Assembly (NCBI GenBank): GCA_014706295.1
Contig: JACSVZ010000008.1
Location: 22,175,659-22,239,658, forward strand
Reading direction: 5' to 3'
Origin: Lycocorax pyrrhopterus obiensis
Taxonomy: Eukaryota; Chordata; Aves; Passeriformes; Paradisaeidae
Length of the DNA: 64,000 bases
Part shown: in pieces, positions 52,596 to 64,000 of the stretch
Position numbering within the stretch: the stretch's first letter is position 1
Layout: the number at the start of each line of letters is the position of its first letter
The notes under the pieces: generated by a model
Seen by the model: only the letters and a program-made list of their open reading frames with translations
What the model was told of the DNA's origin: nothing
Database searches by the model: none
Program-made: the position numbers and the translations under genes

Positions 52596-52629
52596 GGTGC
52601 CCAGCTCCTTTCTCTTTCTTCCTCTGTGC

Positions 52630-53260
52630 CCGACCCCTGCCGCCCCCAGGCCGGGTCAGGTCCCTGGCTCTGCTCGGTCCATCATGCCAGCTGCCCTTGC
52701 AGGAGTTGGGGAGCCGTGTCCAGCCATGCCCCGACTGCTCCCCATCCAGCACCCCCGGAGTGACCGCAGCGAGCCGGGACAGACTCCCGGCCGCGGCTCC
52801 GGCGTCCCGGGACACCCCCCTCCTCCCGGAGCCCCGCACCGCTGGCGGGCCCGGTGCCCGAGGCGATGCTCCCCGGTGCCCCCCCGCAGCACCGCGGGGC
52901 CGGACCTGGCGGCGGGCGGCCCCACCCCGCGCTCCCCATTGGCAGCGGCGCCCCCCGCCCCGCTCGCCGCCGCCGCCGCCGCCCCTTCTTAAGGCGCCGC
53001 GCGGCCGGACCGGCCCCGTCGGGAGCCGGGAGCGGCGCAGCCGGAGGCGGGAGGCGCGGCGGGCGGCGAGGCGGCGGTGCGGGATGCTCTCCCGCCGCCG
53101 TGGGGGCGCCGGGCGGCCCCCCTGGCCCGTGAGTAGCGGTGTGGTTTTGCTGCTCCGCGAAGTTTCCCGGGGACTCCGGGGCGGGGAGGGGCGGCTCTCA
53201 ACTCCGGCACGGTCACCGGCCCGGGGAGAAGTTGGTGGAGGGCGGAGCGGGACCGCGGGC
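52630..53260 (+). promoter_or_regulatory. CRTAC1: CpG island, probable CRTAC1 promoter and first exon
   Basis: A CpG-dense block with an inverted CCAAT box (CCATTGG, 52936-52942) and a TATA-like TTCTTAAGG at 52986-52994 about 45 bases further on. A strong donor (CCC|GTGAGT) follows at 53129. The open frame from ATG 53084 to the donor (15 codons, phase 0) joins in frame to the CRTAC1 exon at 56836. CRTAC1 is the only gene found downstream on this strand. Confidence 0.6.
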
Positions 53261-56200
53261 ACGTAGCCTGTCCCCGTGGCGTGGAAGGGATGCGGGGTAG
53301 TGAGATGGGAGGGAGCGGGAAGAAGGATGGGATAGGGATGGAGGAATGCTGGGCTGGGGAGGACCGTGCTCAAGAGGCTGTGCAGTGATGGGAGGTGTGT
53401 GCTGGGACTGGGGAGCGCTGGCAGGGGCAGCAGGGCGGTGAGCAGCGAGGGACAGCCCCTCTTTGTAGGGGCACTTGTGCTTGGTCGTGGCCGAGCCCGT
53501 GGAGGAGCGAGGGGCAGTGGGCAGAGGGGTCCAGCCGTGCACCTGCCTGTGTGAGAAGGGGCTGGCTGTGTGCTGCTGGGCCCGAGACCCAAGGACCTGG
53601 TGTCCCTTTGGGGTGAGCTCAGAGGCTAAGGTGACTGCTCATCTCCACACTGCATTAGCTGCTGCTGGCTGAGCCCCAGCCTGCCGGGTCCAGCACTGAG
53701 AAGTCCTGCATAGGAGGGACAGGCTCGCAGCAGCGAGCAGACATCGCAGCAGGACCCAGGCTCACGGGCTTTGGCTGGAGCAGAGGCACTGCAGGGTCTG
53801 GGCTGCTTGGGACTGAGGTGCTGTGGAGGGGCACTGCTGGTATTCTGGGCAGCCCAGCTGCTGTGGAAGAGGAGTCTGCTGGGTGTGTGGGTCATCTCCT
53901 GCCTGTCCTCTGCCCTGGCAGGTACAGCTGTGGCAGCCTGGGAATGGCAGGAATGAGAATATGATGTTACTGGGGCACATGCAACATGGTGGCATGAGGT
54001 GCTGTGATGTCACCATATTGTCACCACTTTGGGGTGCATTTGGGGTGCAGTGAGGCCCTTGCTGCAGGATGTCAAGAAATGTCGTAGAGGTGCTGGAGGT
54101 GACTGCGGCCCGTGGTGGGATGTTGCTGCAGTGGTGGAGCATGACATCACTGGGGTGCATGGTGTGGAGGGTAGCAATGTCACGGTGACGTGTGGGATGG
54201 GGTGGCCACACAGGGAACTAGCACCCACCTTCCCCATGATGTACACTAGGGGCTGGGGATGTCCATGTGTGTACAACGAGGAGGTCTGGGGACAGCATCT
54301 CCCCACTTGTGGTGAGGGGTCTGGGACACAATCGCCTGCCTGTTCCATGGCTCCCTTTCCAGTCCCATCCCACCCTCCCCACTGGGCACTGTCAGCCATG
54401 GCAATTCATGGGGTCAGATGAACCCTACGTGCTGCATCCCTGCTGTGGGGCCAGCACCCTCCCCTTGTGCTGCCTGGCTGCACCCTGCGTGGGTGCCATG
54501 ACATCCTCCCAGTGCCTCTGCCCCTGCTCGGCACCTTGGCTTCGTGTCATGAGCCATACTGAGGAAGCACCCTGGGGTGACCTTGCCACCAGATGCCACA
54601 ACAGAAGCCAGGACATGACTCTGCTGGAGCAGAATAGACTGAGGTCTGCCCTGCATACAGGCAGAACCCCATAGCCTCAAACCTCAGGTGAGGCTTCATG
54701 CTGGGACCGTGGTTCTATCAACAGCATGCTGGGAATGATGAGGCCTTTCTGCATCTGACATGCAGAGCCTGAGTCTCCCTCCCTTCCCCTTCCCAAAATG
54801 GCCTGGGTCTGGGCTAGACATCCCTTCCCCATGGCACCAAGCACCGGATCCACTGGGAAAAGCCTTTTGTCTCCAATCAGGAACATTGTTTCCTCCTGGA
54901 AAAGCTCCATCCAACTTGGAGGGATTTCAGCTGCAGCTGGATGAGGCGGGGGGGGTACCTGGGTAACAGTCCAGGCTCTGGGGAGTGGGAGCTGGAGTGG
55001 GGAAAGGCAGGGAGCCCTGCCAATGGCCTGGAGAGAGCCACCCATTGCCTGGCTGCAGCTGGGAGTGAGGCAGCACTGCTCTGCAGGGCCAGGGGCTTAT
55101 GTGGCAGCCCTGCACCCATACGTCCACAATGTCCGTGGCTCTCCCCCATGCTCATTTTGGTAAGCCCAGAGTGGGGCTGTGACTAAGACTCCCCCTCCTT
55201 CACTGTCTGGCACTGCAGAGTGACAGCTAGGGACTTTCCCATCCCTGAACAACTCAATGAACCCTGTCCCCATCACATGTGTCTTGAATGAGACCCCTGC
55301 ACCAGGGAAAGATCCAGGCTCCTGCCCCTCAAGAGCTGCTCCAGACAATATGGCAGGGTGATGGGCACAGGAAGAGAATAGGAGCAGCACAGGGTAGAGC
55401 TGGGGACGCACACACATCCACCCTTGAAGCTGTGCCCGGGGTACAGATGGGGTCGGAGAGGAAAGGGGGTCAGGACTGGTGCAATGGAATACAGGGCTCT
55501 GAGCGTTGTGGGCAGGAGGGTTAAGGTTTCCTCTGCAGCTGGAGAGCAGCCCCTTCCTGCCCAGCCACATGGGCCTGGAAGCTATTTAGTTGTGGTAGGG
55601 GAATCCTAGCCCTCAGAGAGCCTTGGAACTATTCCCATCCCCAGGGGAGGCAGCAGCAGGTTGTTCACAACCCAGTGGGTCTGCCAGGATCTAACTCTTG
55701 GGCACCTTCCCCTCTCCAAGCTGGGCATGTGGTACCACACAGCTGCCACAGCTTCCCTGGCTTGCTGTCAGAGTCCAAAAGCGTGAGGTCATTCACTCCT
55801 GTACAGGGGGTCTGCTCCTGGTTGGGGAGGGCAGTCCTGCCCAGGGAGGTGGCACTGTCACCTGAAGCACTGTCCCCTTGCAGGCCAGGTGCCCCAGCCA
55901 TCCCTCCAGTTTGTGAGAGCGGGCCAGGCTACTTTTTCTCCCAGCTGGAGCATAGGCATGTGAGTTCATGCCCATAGCCTGGGGACACACAGCTCGTTTC
56001 TGGGCTCTTCCCCTCTGGAGGCGACTGCCTGGCCTGGGATGAGGGGTAGCCCTACTGAGTGCCAACTTGCTCATCACCTGTGCTACAGCCAGGTCAGAGC
56101 CAGCTCCAAAATCTCTGCAGCCTTGCCAGCAGTGCTGGCAGACGCTGTCCTCCGCAGTCCCCGTTAAATGAGCCTCTCCTCCCAGTGTCCTGTTCCTCCC

Positions 56201-59200
56201 AGCATCTTCTCGTGGCTGCATCCCTTTGCAGAAGCCTTCCCTGGCCTGGCTGAAAGGAGCTCACCCTGCACAGACCCTGGAAGGAACAATTCCAGCAGGA
56301 TGGGGAAACTGAGGCACATGGGAGTAACCTGGTAAAGTATCCCCATGTTCTTCTCCCTTTGGACTTCCCCAGCTCTGGAAGACCAATGAGACAGAAGACA
56401 AGCTCCTCAGGCCAGTGAATGCCTTGTTCCTCTGATCCTGCCAAGGGAGCAGTGATTGACATTTTGACTTACCAGGACCTTGGATGCCAGTGGCCCGTCA
56501 GGGCAGAGCGAGCTGGGCCTGAGCCCAGCTTTGTCAGCACCCCACAGTGCTCCTGCTGCCTCCCCAGCCCCTCTAAAGGGATGGGCTTCCAAGGTTGGGC
56601 TGCTGCTCAGCCCCAGCTCACTGGAGTATGATCTTGTCCCAAGGGTGAACAGCACCCAGGACAGTCATGGGGATGCCAGAATGACAGTGCCCAAGGGCCA
56701 GGTGGTGTGGTGCAAGCTGGGATGCTGTGGCAAGGGGTGCGAAGAGAGAGTCTCCCATGCAAGGACAGTGGGGCTGCTTGGGCATCGTGGAGCAGAGTCT
56801 CCTGCTGGAGCTGATGGGCTGTAGGTCTCTCCCAGGTGTCCAGGATGCTGGCGTTGTGCCTGCTGTCCCTGGCCTGGCTCAGCGAGGGCTCCCAGCGCAG
56901 CGAGCCCATGTTTGCAGCCGTCACCCACCGCCTTCTCCCGCCTGACTACGACAGCAATCCCACACAGCTCAACTATGGCGTGGCTGTCACCGACCTGGAT
57001 GCCGATGGTGACTTCGAGATTGTGGTGGCAGGGTGAGTGGTGCACCTCATGTCTCAGTGACAGCAGGACTGGTGGCCCTGCAGGGAGAGGAATTCCTCCC
57101 TCCTCTGTGGTCTTGTGGCTGGCTGGGGGGGTTGTGCACAAAGGTGGGTGGGTTGGGGTCTGCATGCACCCACTAGTGACTGTGTGTGTGTGTGTGTGTG
57201 TGTGTGCACCCACCAGCGTGTCAATGCCAGCTGAGTGCCTGTGTAGGACCACGTGAGTGCCCCCATCGGTCCCTGCTCTGTGGGGCAGTGGCAGCTGCCC
57301 AGCAGCCGGGGTCCTCCCTGCAGTGCACAGCCAGCGTGTCCCCAAGCCGTCCCAGCTCCGCTGACAGGACTCAGCGCTCTCCGGAGATTCAGTTAATTGG
57401 CTGGAGGTTTTTTATAGTCCTTTATTGGAGTGATGGCTGGGAAGGGCTGGCAGGAGCCAGGGAAGCAGGGATCCGTGTGCTGTGCTGCCGGTGCCCAAGC
57501 GGAGCTGGACACAGAGCAGCTGCTGCCAGCCGGTCCAACCTTGGTCAGGAAGAGCAGGGACTATGGTGCAGGCTCTGAGTGTGTGCTGGCACTGCTGTGA
57601 GCTGCTGCTGCAGGGTGTCTGTGTACATACCACCATCCTCACTCCCGAAGGAGGCTTGCACACACAGGTGTGCCCAACTGGAGAGTGTACTTTACCCTCA
57701 CAGATGCCATCCTGCTGGATGGAGGCACTACAGTGGCAGGCAGACAGTCTGGCCCTGCTGCTGCTCTGAGCATCACGGAGGCAGGAAAACATGGGCAGCA
57801 CTGGGAGCCCTGGAGGGGTCTGGGCCACCACTCCCAGCTGTGCTGAGTCAAGAAGGCAGCTGGGGTTTTGTAAGCAGTCATGGTGCCCGTTGTATAACTT
57901 GTTTACTGGTGCGTTGGGCAGGAGCGGGCGAGGAGCCAGCGGGACGCACCGTGCTGAGAGGATTTGCCTTGCGTGCCGGTTTCCTTGCCCTGGGAAAGCT
58001 CTGCAAGCAGGGACCTGCACCCCATCCTGTACTGCTATCTGCCTGGCCCCCACTGCTGCCCTGGTGTTGCCAGACAGGGGATGCCTGACAGGGTCCTTGG
58101 CCTCCATGGACTGTGCAGGTCTCTGCAGTGTTCATCATGGGGAAAATCCAGTATCACAGCCAATGTCCCCCCAGGGATGAGACAGGGGCTTTCATCCTGT
58201 CCCCAAGCCTTGGGAAGCCAATACTCCTGCTTACACTCACAGGTACAACGGCCCCAACTTGGTGCTCAAGTATGACAAGGCACAGGGGCGGCTGGTGAAC
58301 GTGGCGGAGGATGAGCGCGGCTCCCCGTACTACGCACTGCGGGACCGGCAGGGCAATGCCATCGGGGTGACAGCCTGTGACATCGACGGCGATGGCCGCG
58401 AGGAGATCTACTTCCTCAACACCAACAATGCCTTCTCTGGTGAGCCCTGCCGGCAGCCGAGCCTCAGGCACGGGGGGAGCCCCCAGCATGGCTGTCTGCG
58501 ACCTTCGGTGTGTGAGGGATGTGTGCGGGCTGGAGTTAATTTCTCAGTTGAGTGGCTCCATTGATTGATGGCAGCATGGGTGGGACACTGAGCCCAGCCA
58601 GCCACCGAATCAGCACTTCCAGCTGCCCGTCGCCCTTTTCACGGCACCTCCAAGTGGGACAGAAGATTCCCTTCTGCCCCCAGGGCTGTCCTGCCACGGG
58701 GACCCTGCACTGTAAATCCCAGCTGTGCCCTGCAACAATTGTGCCCTTCGGTCTCATGGCTCTCCTGTGCCTGCTGGACCAAGTCAGGTCTAGGCCTGCC
58801 CCTCTAGCGCTGTCCCCGCTCCTGGCGTGCCTGTCGTGGGAACAAGACTTACGTGCTCCAGTCTGGCACTGGGAATCCCTAGAGCTCCCTGGCTTGGTGC
58901 TCCAGCCCAGCTCTGCCCTGTGTCCCTGACCTCCAGGCAGCAGATCTGTCTTCCCAGTGCTCCTAATTACCCGGGCTGGCAGTGGCTGCTGGCACACCTG
59001 TCCCTAAATCAGGCTCTGCCATTGGCGCTGTCACGAGCAGTGTAGCTCGCTGACTGCGCCTGCCACTGAATCGATTTCTTCTTTAATTTTTTTTTTTTTT
59101 TTTACCTTGCTGGGGATGATCTACAGGGCTGTGCCCCATTGGGACGTATTTTAACTTAATGAGTTGATTCTTCTGTATGTCTCCCAGTGGCCCTTAAGGA

Positions 59201-62200
59201 TCATGGGGCTCTTGCAGCAGCACCCACCCAGCCCTATGGCACTGTAGGGGGCTGCGGGGACAGCAGATACTTGGGATGCTCTGGAAAAAGGGTACCTCTT
59301 TCACAGCCTCCCTTGCTGCAAAGCAGGGAGGAGGTGGGGTGCTGGAGGCCACTGACCTGTGCCCCCTCCCCCAGGCATGGCCACCTACACGGACAAGCTC
59401 TTCAAGCTCCGCAATGGGCGCTGGGAGGACATCCTGAGTGACGAGGTGAACCGGGACGTGGCCAGCCGCTTTGCCGGGCGTTCTGTCGCCTGCGTGGACC
59501 GGACGGTGAGCAGGCAGGGCTCTGCTTACAAGGGCATCTCTGCCCCCTTCCCACTCCCAGTGCCGCCCCAGTGGAGTCCTGGGGGACCACTCCCCTTGCC
59601 CATCCCAGCCCACCCCCGGCTCAGGCTAGGGGTGCCCCCCAGCTGCCCATTGACTGTCAGGGCTGGCAACCTCCCCAGCTTTAGAGACTGTGGATGCCTG
59701 TCTGCATGGTTGCCACCAGCTGATAAACGTGCCTGTCGGGGTGATTTATGTTCCTGTCACCTGTTCTTTCTTCGTCCTCCTCCTCCAGCGGTTTGTTTCC
59801 AAATGATTATCGCTAAATCAGGGTGCAGCTACTGCACGGGACAAAGGAGGCGGTGGAGACTGGGAGGACCTGGCACATCGGGGATGCAGGGAGGGGGGAT
59901 AACGTGCCCCGTGCCAGCACTGTGACCAGAGAGTTCCTGGAGGCAATGGGGCACATCCTATTCCTGGGATGCTTTTTGCCGTGGGCTTTGCAGAGCCCTT
60001 GCTCGTCACACAGTAGAAGTGCCTGCTCCCACGGAGCAGTAAGAGCATTCACGGCAGGCATCCTGTGGCCCCCCTGGAGATGAGTTGTGGGTGGGTGGGT
60101 GCTGAGGCGGTGGTGCCGGCTGCAGGGCTCCGGCAGGTACTCCATCTACATCGCCAACTATGCCAGCGGCAACGTGGGCCCCCATGCCCTGATTGAGATG
60201 GATGTGGCTGCCAGTGACCCTGCCCGTGGTGTCGTGGTGCTGGTGGATGTGGCCGCCCAGGCTGGCGTCAGCAAGTACACAGGTACCCGGCTGCTGTGGC
60301 CCTGCGGAGGGGACGGGGCGCTGCAGGACAGGGCGAGCGTGAGACCCCGCTGTGGCAGGGGAGTGCAGCCGGAGGTCCGTGCCACGCGTTGGGCTGCCTG
60401 ACTGCCCCATCTAGTGGCAGCCTCACGGCCCGTGGAAGGGACCAGGACCATGGGATGCACACCGGGCAAGGACCCCTGTGCCCACCATCACCAGGGCTGA
60501 TCCCTCCAGAGCTCACAGCATCCACAGGGCAGGCAGCGGGGTTTGGGAACGTAGGCGTAGGGGGGAACAAGCCCGCCTGCGCCCCATGCTGCCCCACCAC
60601 CGCGGGGACCGCTGCGTGCCCCAGTGGTAAATTGTCACTAATTAGGAGTGTTGTCACCATGGCGATGCAGTGATTAGGGCTGGGAGTGACACAAGCGGCT
60701 GCCAGGCCCAATTAGCTCCTGATGAGAGGGATTGGAGGTGGGCAAGGATGGGACACCGCGGGGGGGAGGGTGCTTCGAAGCACCAGGTGGGCAACATTGA
60801 GGGAACATGGGGAGCACAAACTCCCGTGGGGCAGCTGTCTCCTCACCCCGGGCTGCTGTCCCCAGGGGGCCGTGGGGTGGCCGTGGGCCCCATCCTGAGC
60901 GACAGTGCCTCTGACATATTCTGCGGTAATGAGAACAGCCCCAATTTCCTCTTCCACAACTGGGGGGACGGGACATACAGGGACGTGGCAGCTGCTGTGG
61001 GTGAGTAGGGGAAGCTGGGGGGAACACGCAGACGCTGGGGACCTCAAAGCAGGGCTGGCTCTGCCTGTCCCTGCCTGCACTGGATGAGTGCAGGGGGGGA
61101 GGGACAGCCCTAGGGACCCAGAGCCCCACTGACCGCTGTGCGGTGGCTGAGATGCATCGGGGCATCCATCAGCGCAGGGATGCAACCCTGCGCGTGGAGG
61201 ACCTGTCTGGGGACTATGGAGCACATCCTAGGAGGTGTGCTGGGGACAAGGAGGCAGGGAGGGGTTCCCGTCTCCCCCTGTCCCCTTGCGGTTCCCCAGG
61301 GCTGGATGACCCCTACCAGCACGGACGCGGTGTGGCGCTGGCTGACTTCAACCGCGACGGCCGAGTGGACATCGTGTATGGCAACTGGAACGGGCCGCAC
61401 CGCCTCTACCTGCAGAGTGGAGCTCCTGGGCGTGTCCGATTCCGGGTGAGGGCTGGGACCCCCCTGGGACCCCCCCCGCACTGACGGCTCTGTCACTGAG
61501 CCACCTCGACCGGGGGGCTGGCTTCACTCTGAGTTGCCTTTGAGCCCCACTTCCCAGTGAGGAGGGGACCCGAGGCATCAAAGCAGGACCCGGTGTCCTG
61601 CTTCCTGTGCCTGTTGTCAGGCTATGCCCGTGCCTCATGCAGGACATCGCCACCCCCAAGTTCTCCATGCCGTCCCCCGTCCGCACTGTCATCGCAGCCG
61701 ACTTCGACAATGACCAGGAGCTGGAGGTTTTCTTCAACAACATCGCTTACCGCGGCTCCTCCGCCAACCGCCTCTTCCGGTAGGAGCCCGCTGGGGAGCC
61801 TGCACCGTGCTCTGGGAGTCGAGCAGCCTTCTCAGCACGGCCAGGCTCACAGGGCTCGTCTCCAGCAGTGCCACGGCTCGGGCTTAGCTAATAAAAGGCG
61901 TCGTGACTGAGCCCTTCCTGGCATCATTACCAGTCACTGTGATCGTGCCTGCAGCAGCCCCTGGGGTCCCCAGCACCGCTGATTAGCAGCCGTGTGGAAG
62001 CTCGTTCATGGCTCCTGTTAATTGTGGGGGTCAATTCTTCATTACTTCTGTGTAGCACCTCCTTGCGTGGTGTGCAGGGCGGTGGGAGCTGGTTATCTAC
62101 CCGATGCTTGCACCTGTGGGTGGGTAGAGGGCAAGGGTTTGGCAAGGAGTCCTTTGGAGACATCTCCAGGTTCCAGAGGGATGCAACAGATGGTGTTGCT

Positions 62201-64000
62201 ACTCTGCAGTTCAGACCCACAAGCTCTCATGAAACTCCTGTTGCCCCCTGCATGGAGTGAGGATGTGCCAACAAGCAGGAGACAGCCACATCCCCCATCC
62301 ACACCCTATAGCCACCAGGGCTGTCACCCCTACTATGATTCTGCAGGAGGGGACAGACATGCCCAGGAAGGTTCTGAGAACTGCAGGAGCTGGTATTAAT
62401 ACCTTGCGTGTGTCCTCGGCAGGCTCATCCGCAGAGAACACTCAGACCCCATCGTGGAAGAGCTGAATCCAGGGGATGCACTGGAGCCTGAGGGACGGGG
62501 CACAGGTGGGTCCACCCCGCTCTGGCAGGGGAAGTCCATCTGCCACAGCACTGCTTGGCACCTTCTATGCCTGAGGATGCCACACGCCTGGCTGAGTTAT
62601 CTGCCTGTTCCCCAGCAGCAGGCTGGACCTCCCATCAGCCAGGAATGGTCCCACGCTTTCTCCCTCTACCCATACCTAACCAACAGTGCCACCTCCAGTA
62701 TCCCAGGGATGCACTTTTAGAGGGCCCCTTCCTGGGTGCCCACTGTTCAAAGCCAACCTCTGCATTTGGGAGGAGGTCAGGCAGCTCCCTGTGACCCACA
62801 GCTCTCCAGGCGCTGCCTGTCCCCTCCACTGCCCAGGGTGCCAACGCACCTGATTACAGGATGCCAACCACACAGAGGACCTTACTCCTGCATTGAAGTC
62901 ACCCCATCTTCCCTTTTGTCCCTGTGTGGCCGGGAGTGCTGCTGTTGCCAGTGGAAGGCCACAGCAGCAGCAAAGTCTGGTGCTGAGAGATACGGGGCCA
63001 GGCCCCAGGCACAACATGATCCTGTCCTTGAAGGAGGTGCAGTGACAGATTTTGATGGCGATGGGATGCTGGACCTCATCCTATCCCACGGCGAGTCCAT
63101 GGCACAGCCAATATCCATCTTCAAGGGCGTGCAGGTGAGTGAAGCAGGGAGTCCTTGTGTTGTACCCATCCCTTCTGTCCCTCCCAGCTCAGTCTCTCTG
63201 CTCCCTCCTCGCTCGCAGGGCACCAGCAACAACTGGCTGCGAGTCATCCCCCGCACCCGCTTCGGGGCCTTTGCCCGGGGGGCCAAAGTGGTGCTGTTCA
63301 CCCGGCGCAGCGGGGCCCACCTGCGCATCATCGACGGCGGCTCCGGCTATCTCTGCGAGATGGAGCCCGTGGCGCACTTCGGACTGGGTGAGCCAGGGGG
63401 TCAAGGGGCTGCCTCCACCCCCAGCCTTCCCTGGCACTCCCCAGGGCAGGGGCTGTGTTTGCTGCCATGGTGTCCTGCAGCACAGTAATCATCCATGCCT
63501 GTCACCCTGGATATGGTGGGCTCTGTGCAAGGTTGTGGGCAGGGTGCCCAGCCACTGCAGCTGTGATGCAAGGGGAAGCGGCCCCCTTCCCCAGCCCCTG
63601 CCTGCTGCTTTGTCCAGGCACTAGGGCTTTCCCTGCCCTTTAACTCTCCCCTGGTGCAGCATGTCCAGCAGCCAAGCCTGCAGGGATGCCCCTGCCCACT
63701 GGCAGGTGATCCCATTGTCCCCATGTACACCCCTCTGAGTACATCCTTGTGCATGGGCTGTCTGCATGAGCACCTGGAGCTGGGCTCAGGGAGCAAGGGG
63801 AGGCTTTTCCCCTCCCATCCCTACCACCCCGCTGGCCTCCTTTCAGCCCCTGCCCACCCCGGAGACCCTCCCTTTGATGGGCTGCCCGCCTGCAGGGCAT
63901 GACGAAGCCAGCAGCCTGGAGGTGACTTGGCCAGATGGCCGCGTGGTGTCACGAGCTGTGGCGAGCAGTGAGACCAACTCTGTCCTGGAGATCCCCTACC
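53084..64000 (+). CDS. CRTAC1: cartilage acidic protein 1, 3' end cut by the window
   Basis: Exons: 53084-53128 (inferred), 56836-57032, 58243-58439, 59375-59505, 60126-60282, 60866-61000, 61300-61445, 61643-61779, 62423-62505, 63034-63134, 63219-63387, and 63896 to the edge. About 534 codons are present (human 661). A signal peptide follows VSRM (LALCLLSLAWLSEG). FG-GAP/VCBS calcium-binding loops follow: DLDADGDFE, DIDGDGREE, DFNRDGRVD, DFDNDQELE and DFDGDGMLD. The ASPIC/UnbV domain starts near NNWLRVIPRTRFGAFARGAK. The EGF-like C-terminus lies outside the window. CRTAC1 is a secreted glycoprotein of cartilage and nervous system (LOTUS; antagonist of Nogo receptor in mammals), probably a beta-propeller. 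Relative to human, about two residues are missing near DEVNRDVAS in exon 59375-59505. If the 53-kb exon is wrong, translation could start at ATG 56845. The reading frame is intact. Confidence 0.95.
53129..56835 (+). other. CRTAC1: probable CRTAC1 intron 1
   Basis: About 3.7 kb between the inferred first exon and the first certain CRTAC1 exon. No other exon, repeat family or RNA gene is recognised; open frames are short and featureless. Confidence 0.5.
57181..57206. repeat. (TG)13 microsatellite
   Basis: Uninterrupted TG dinucleotide repeat in the CRTAC1 intron after exon 56836-57032. Seen directly. Confidence 0.95.
59087..59103. repeat. poly-T run (17 T)
   Basis: Uninterrupted T homopolymer in the CRTAC1 intron between 58440 and 59374. 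No target-site duplication or retrotransposed body is recognised next to it. Confidence 0.9.

Noticed and set aside
52546..53592. 348-codon minus-strand open frame over the CRTAC1 CpG island
   Set aside because: Low stop density in CpG-rich sequence; it starts inside the CR1 flank and has no domain-like pattern. Promoter signals here point to the + strand.

Overview
This window is nuclear DNA from a vertebrate, almost certainly a bird. Six genes have compact introns with GT-AG borders (one exception). The only clear younger transposon is a solo CR1 LINE 3' end of avian type. Several worn copies of an older sauropsid CR1-like repeat are scattered through the introns. The species cannot be told from the sequence.

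Layout: (1) 1-10504 holds the end of HPSE2 (+): about 9 kb of intron, then its last three coding exons. (2) 11716-16406 is HPS1 (+), 18 coding exons, complete, behind a CpG island that contains a 14-copy minisatellite. (3) 17657-21912 is PYROXD2 (+), 16 exons, complete. (4) About 24438-30411 is LOXL4 (+), with a TATA-like promoter, a 5'UTR exon and 14 coding exons. (5) 32050-38440 is R3HCC1L (-), six coding exons, with a probable promoter in the CpG island near 43.6 kb. (6) From a CpG island at 52.6-53.2 kb to the right edge is CRTAC1 (+), truncated by the window end after about 534 codons. From memory, gene order and relative orientation match human 10q24.2 (HPSE2-HPS1-PYROXD2-LOXL4-R3HCC1L-CRTAC1), so this is an old conserved synteny block and not an operon or gene cluster. 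The genes do not form one pathway. HPS1 serves lysosome-related organelles. PYROXD2 is mitochondrial. HPSE2, LOXL4 and CRTAC1 are secreted matrix-related proteins. R3HCC1L is a poorly understood RNA-related protein.

Exon borders were placed by hand from splice sites, reading phase and remembered family proteins; all phases close. No undescribed gene system is evident. The best leads are an AT-AC minor-spliceosome intron in HPS1, a nearly perfect 28-bp-arm hairpin at 39615-39703, the minisatellite between HPSE2 and HPS1, an inferred upstream coding exon of CRTAC1, and AT-rich islands between R3HCC1L and CRTAC1 that look like conserved regulatory elements.
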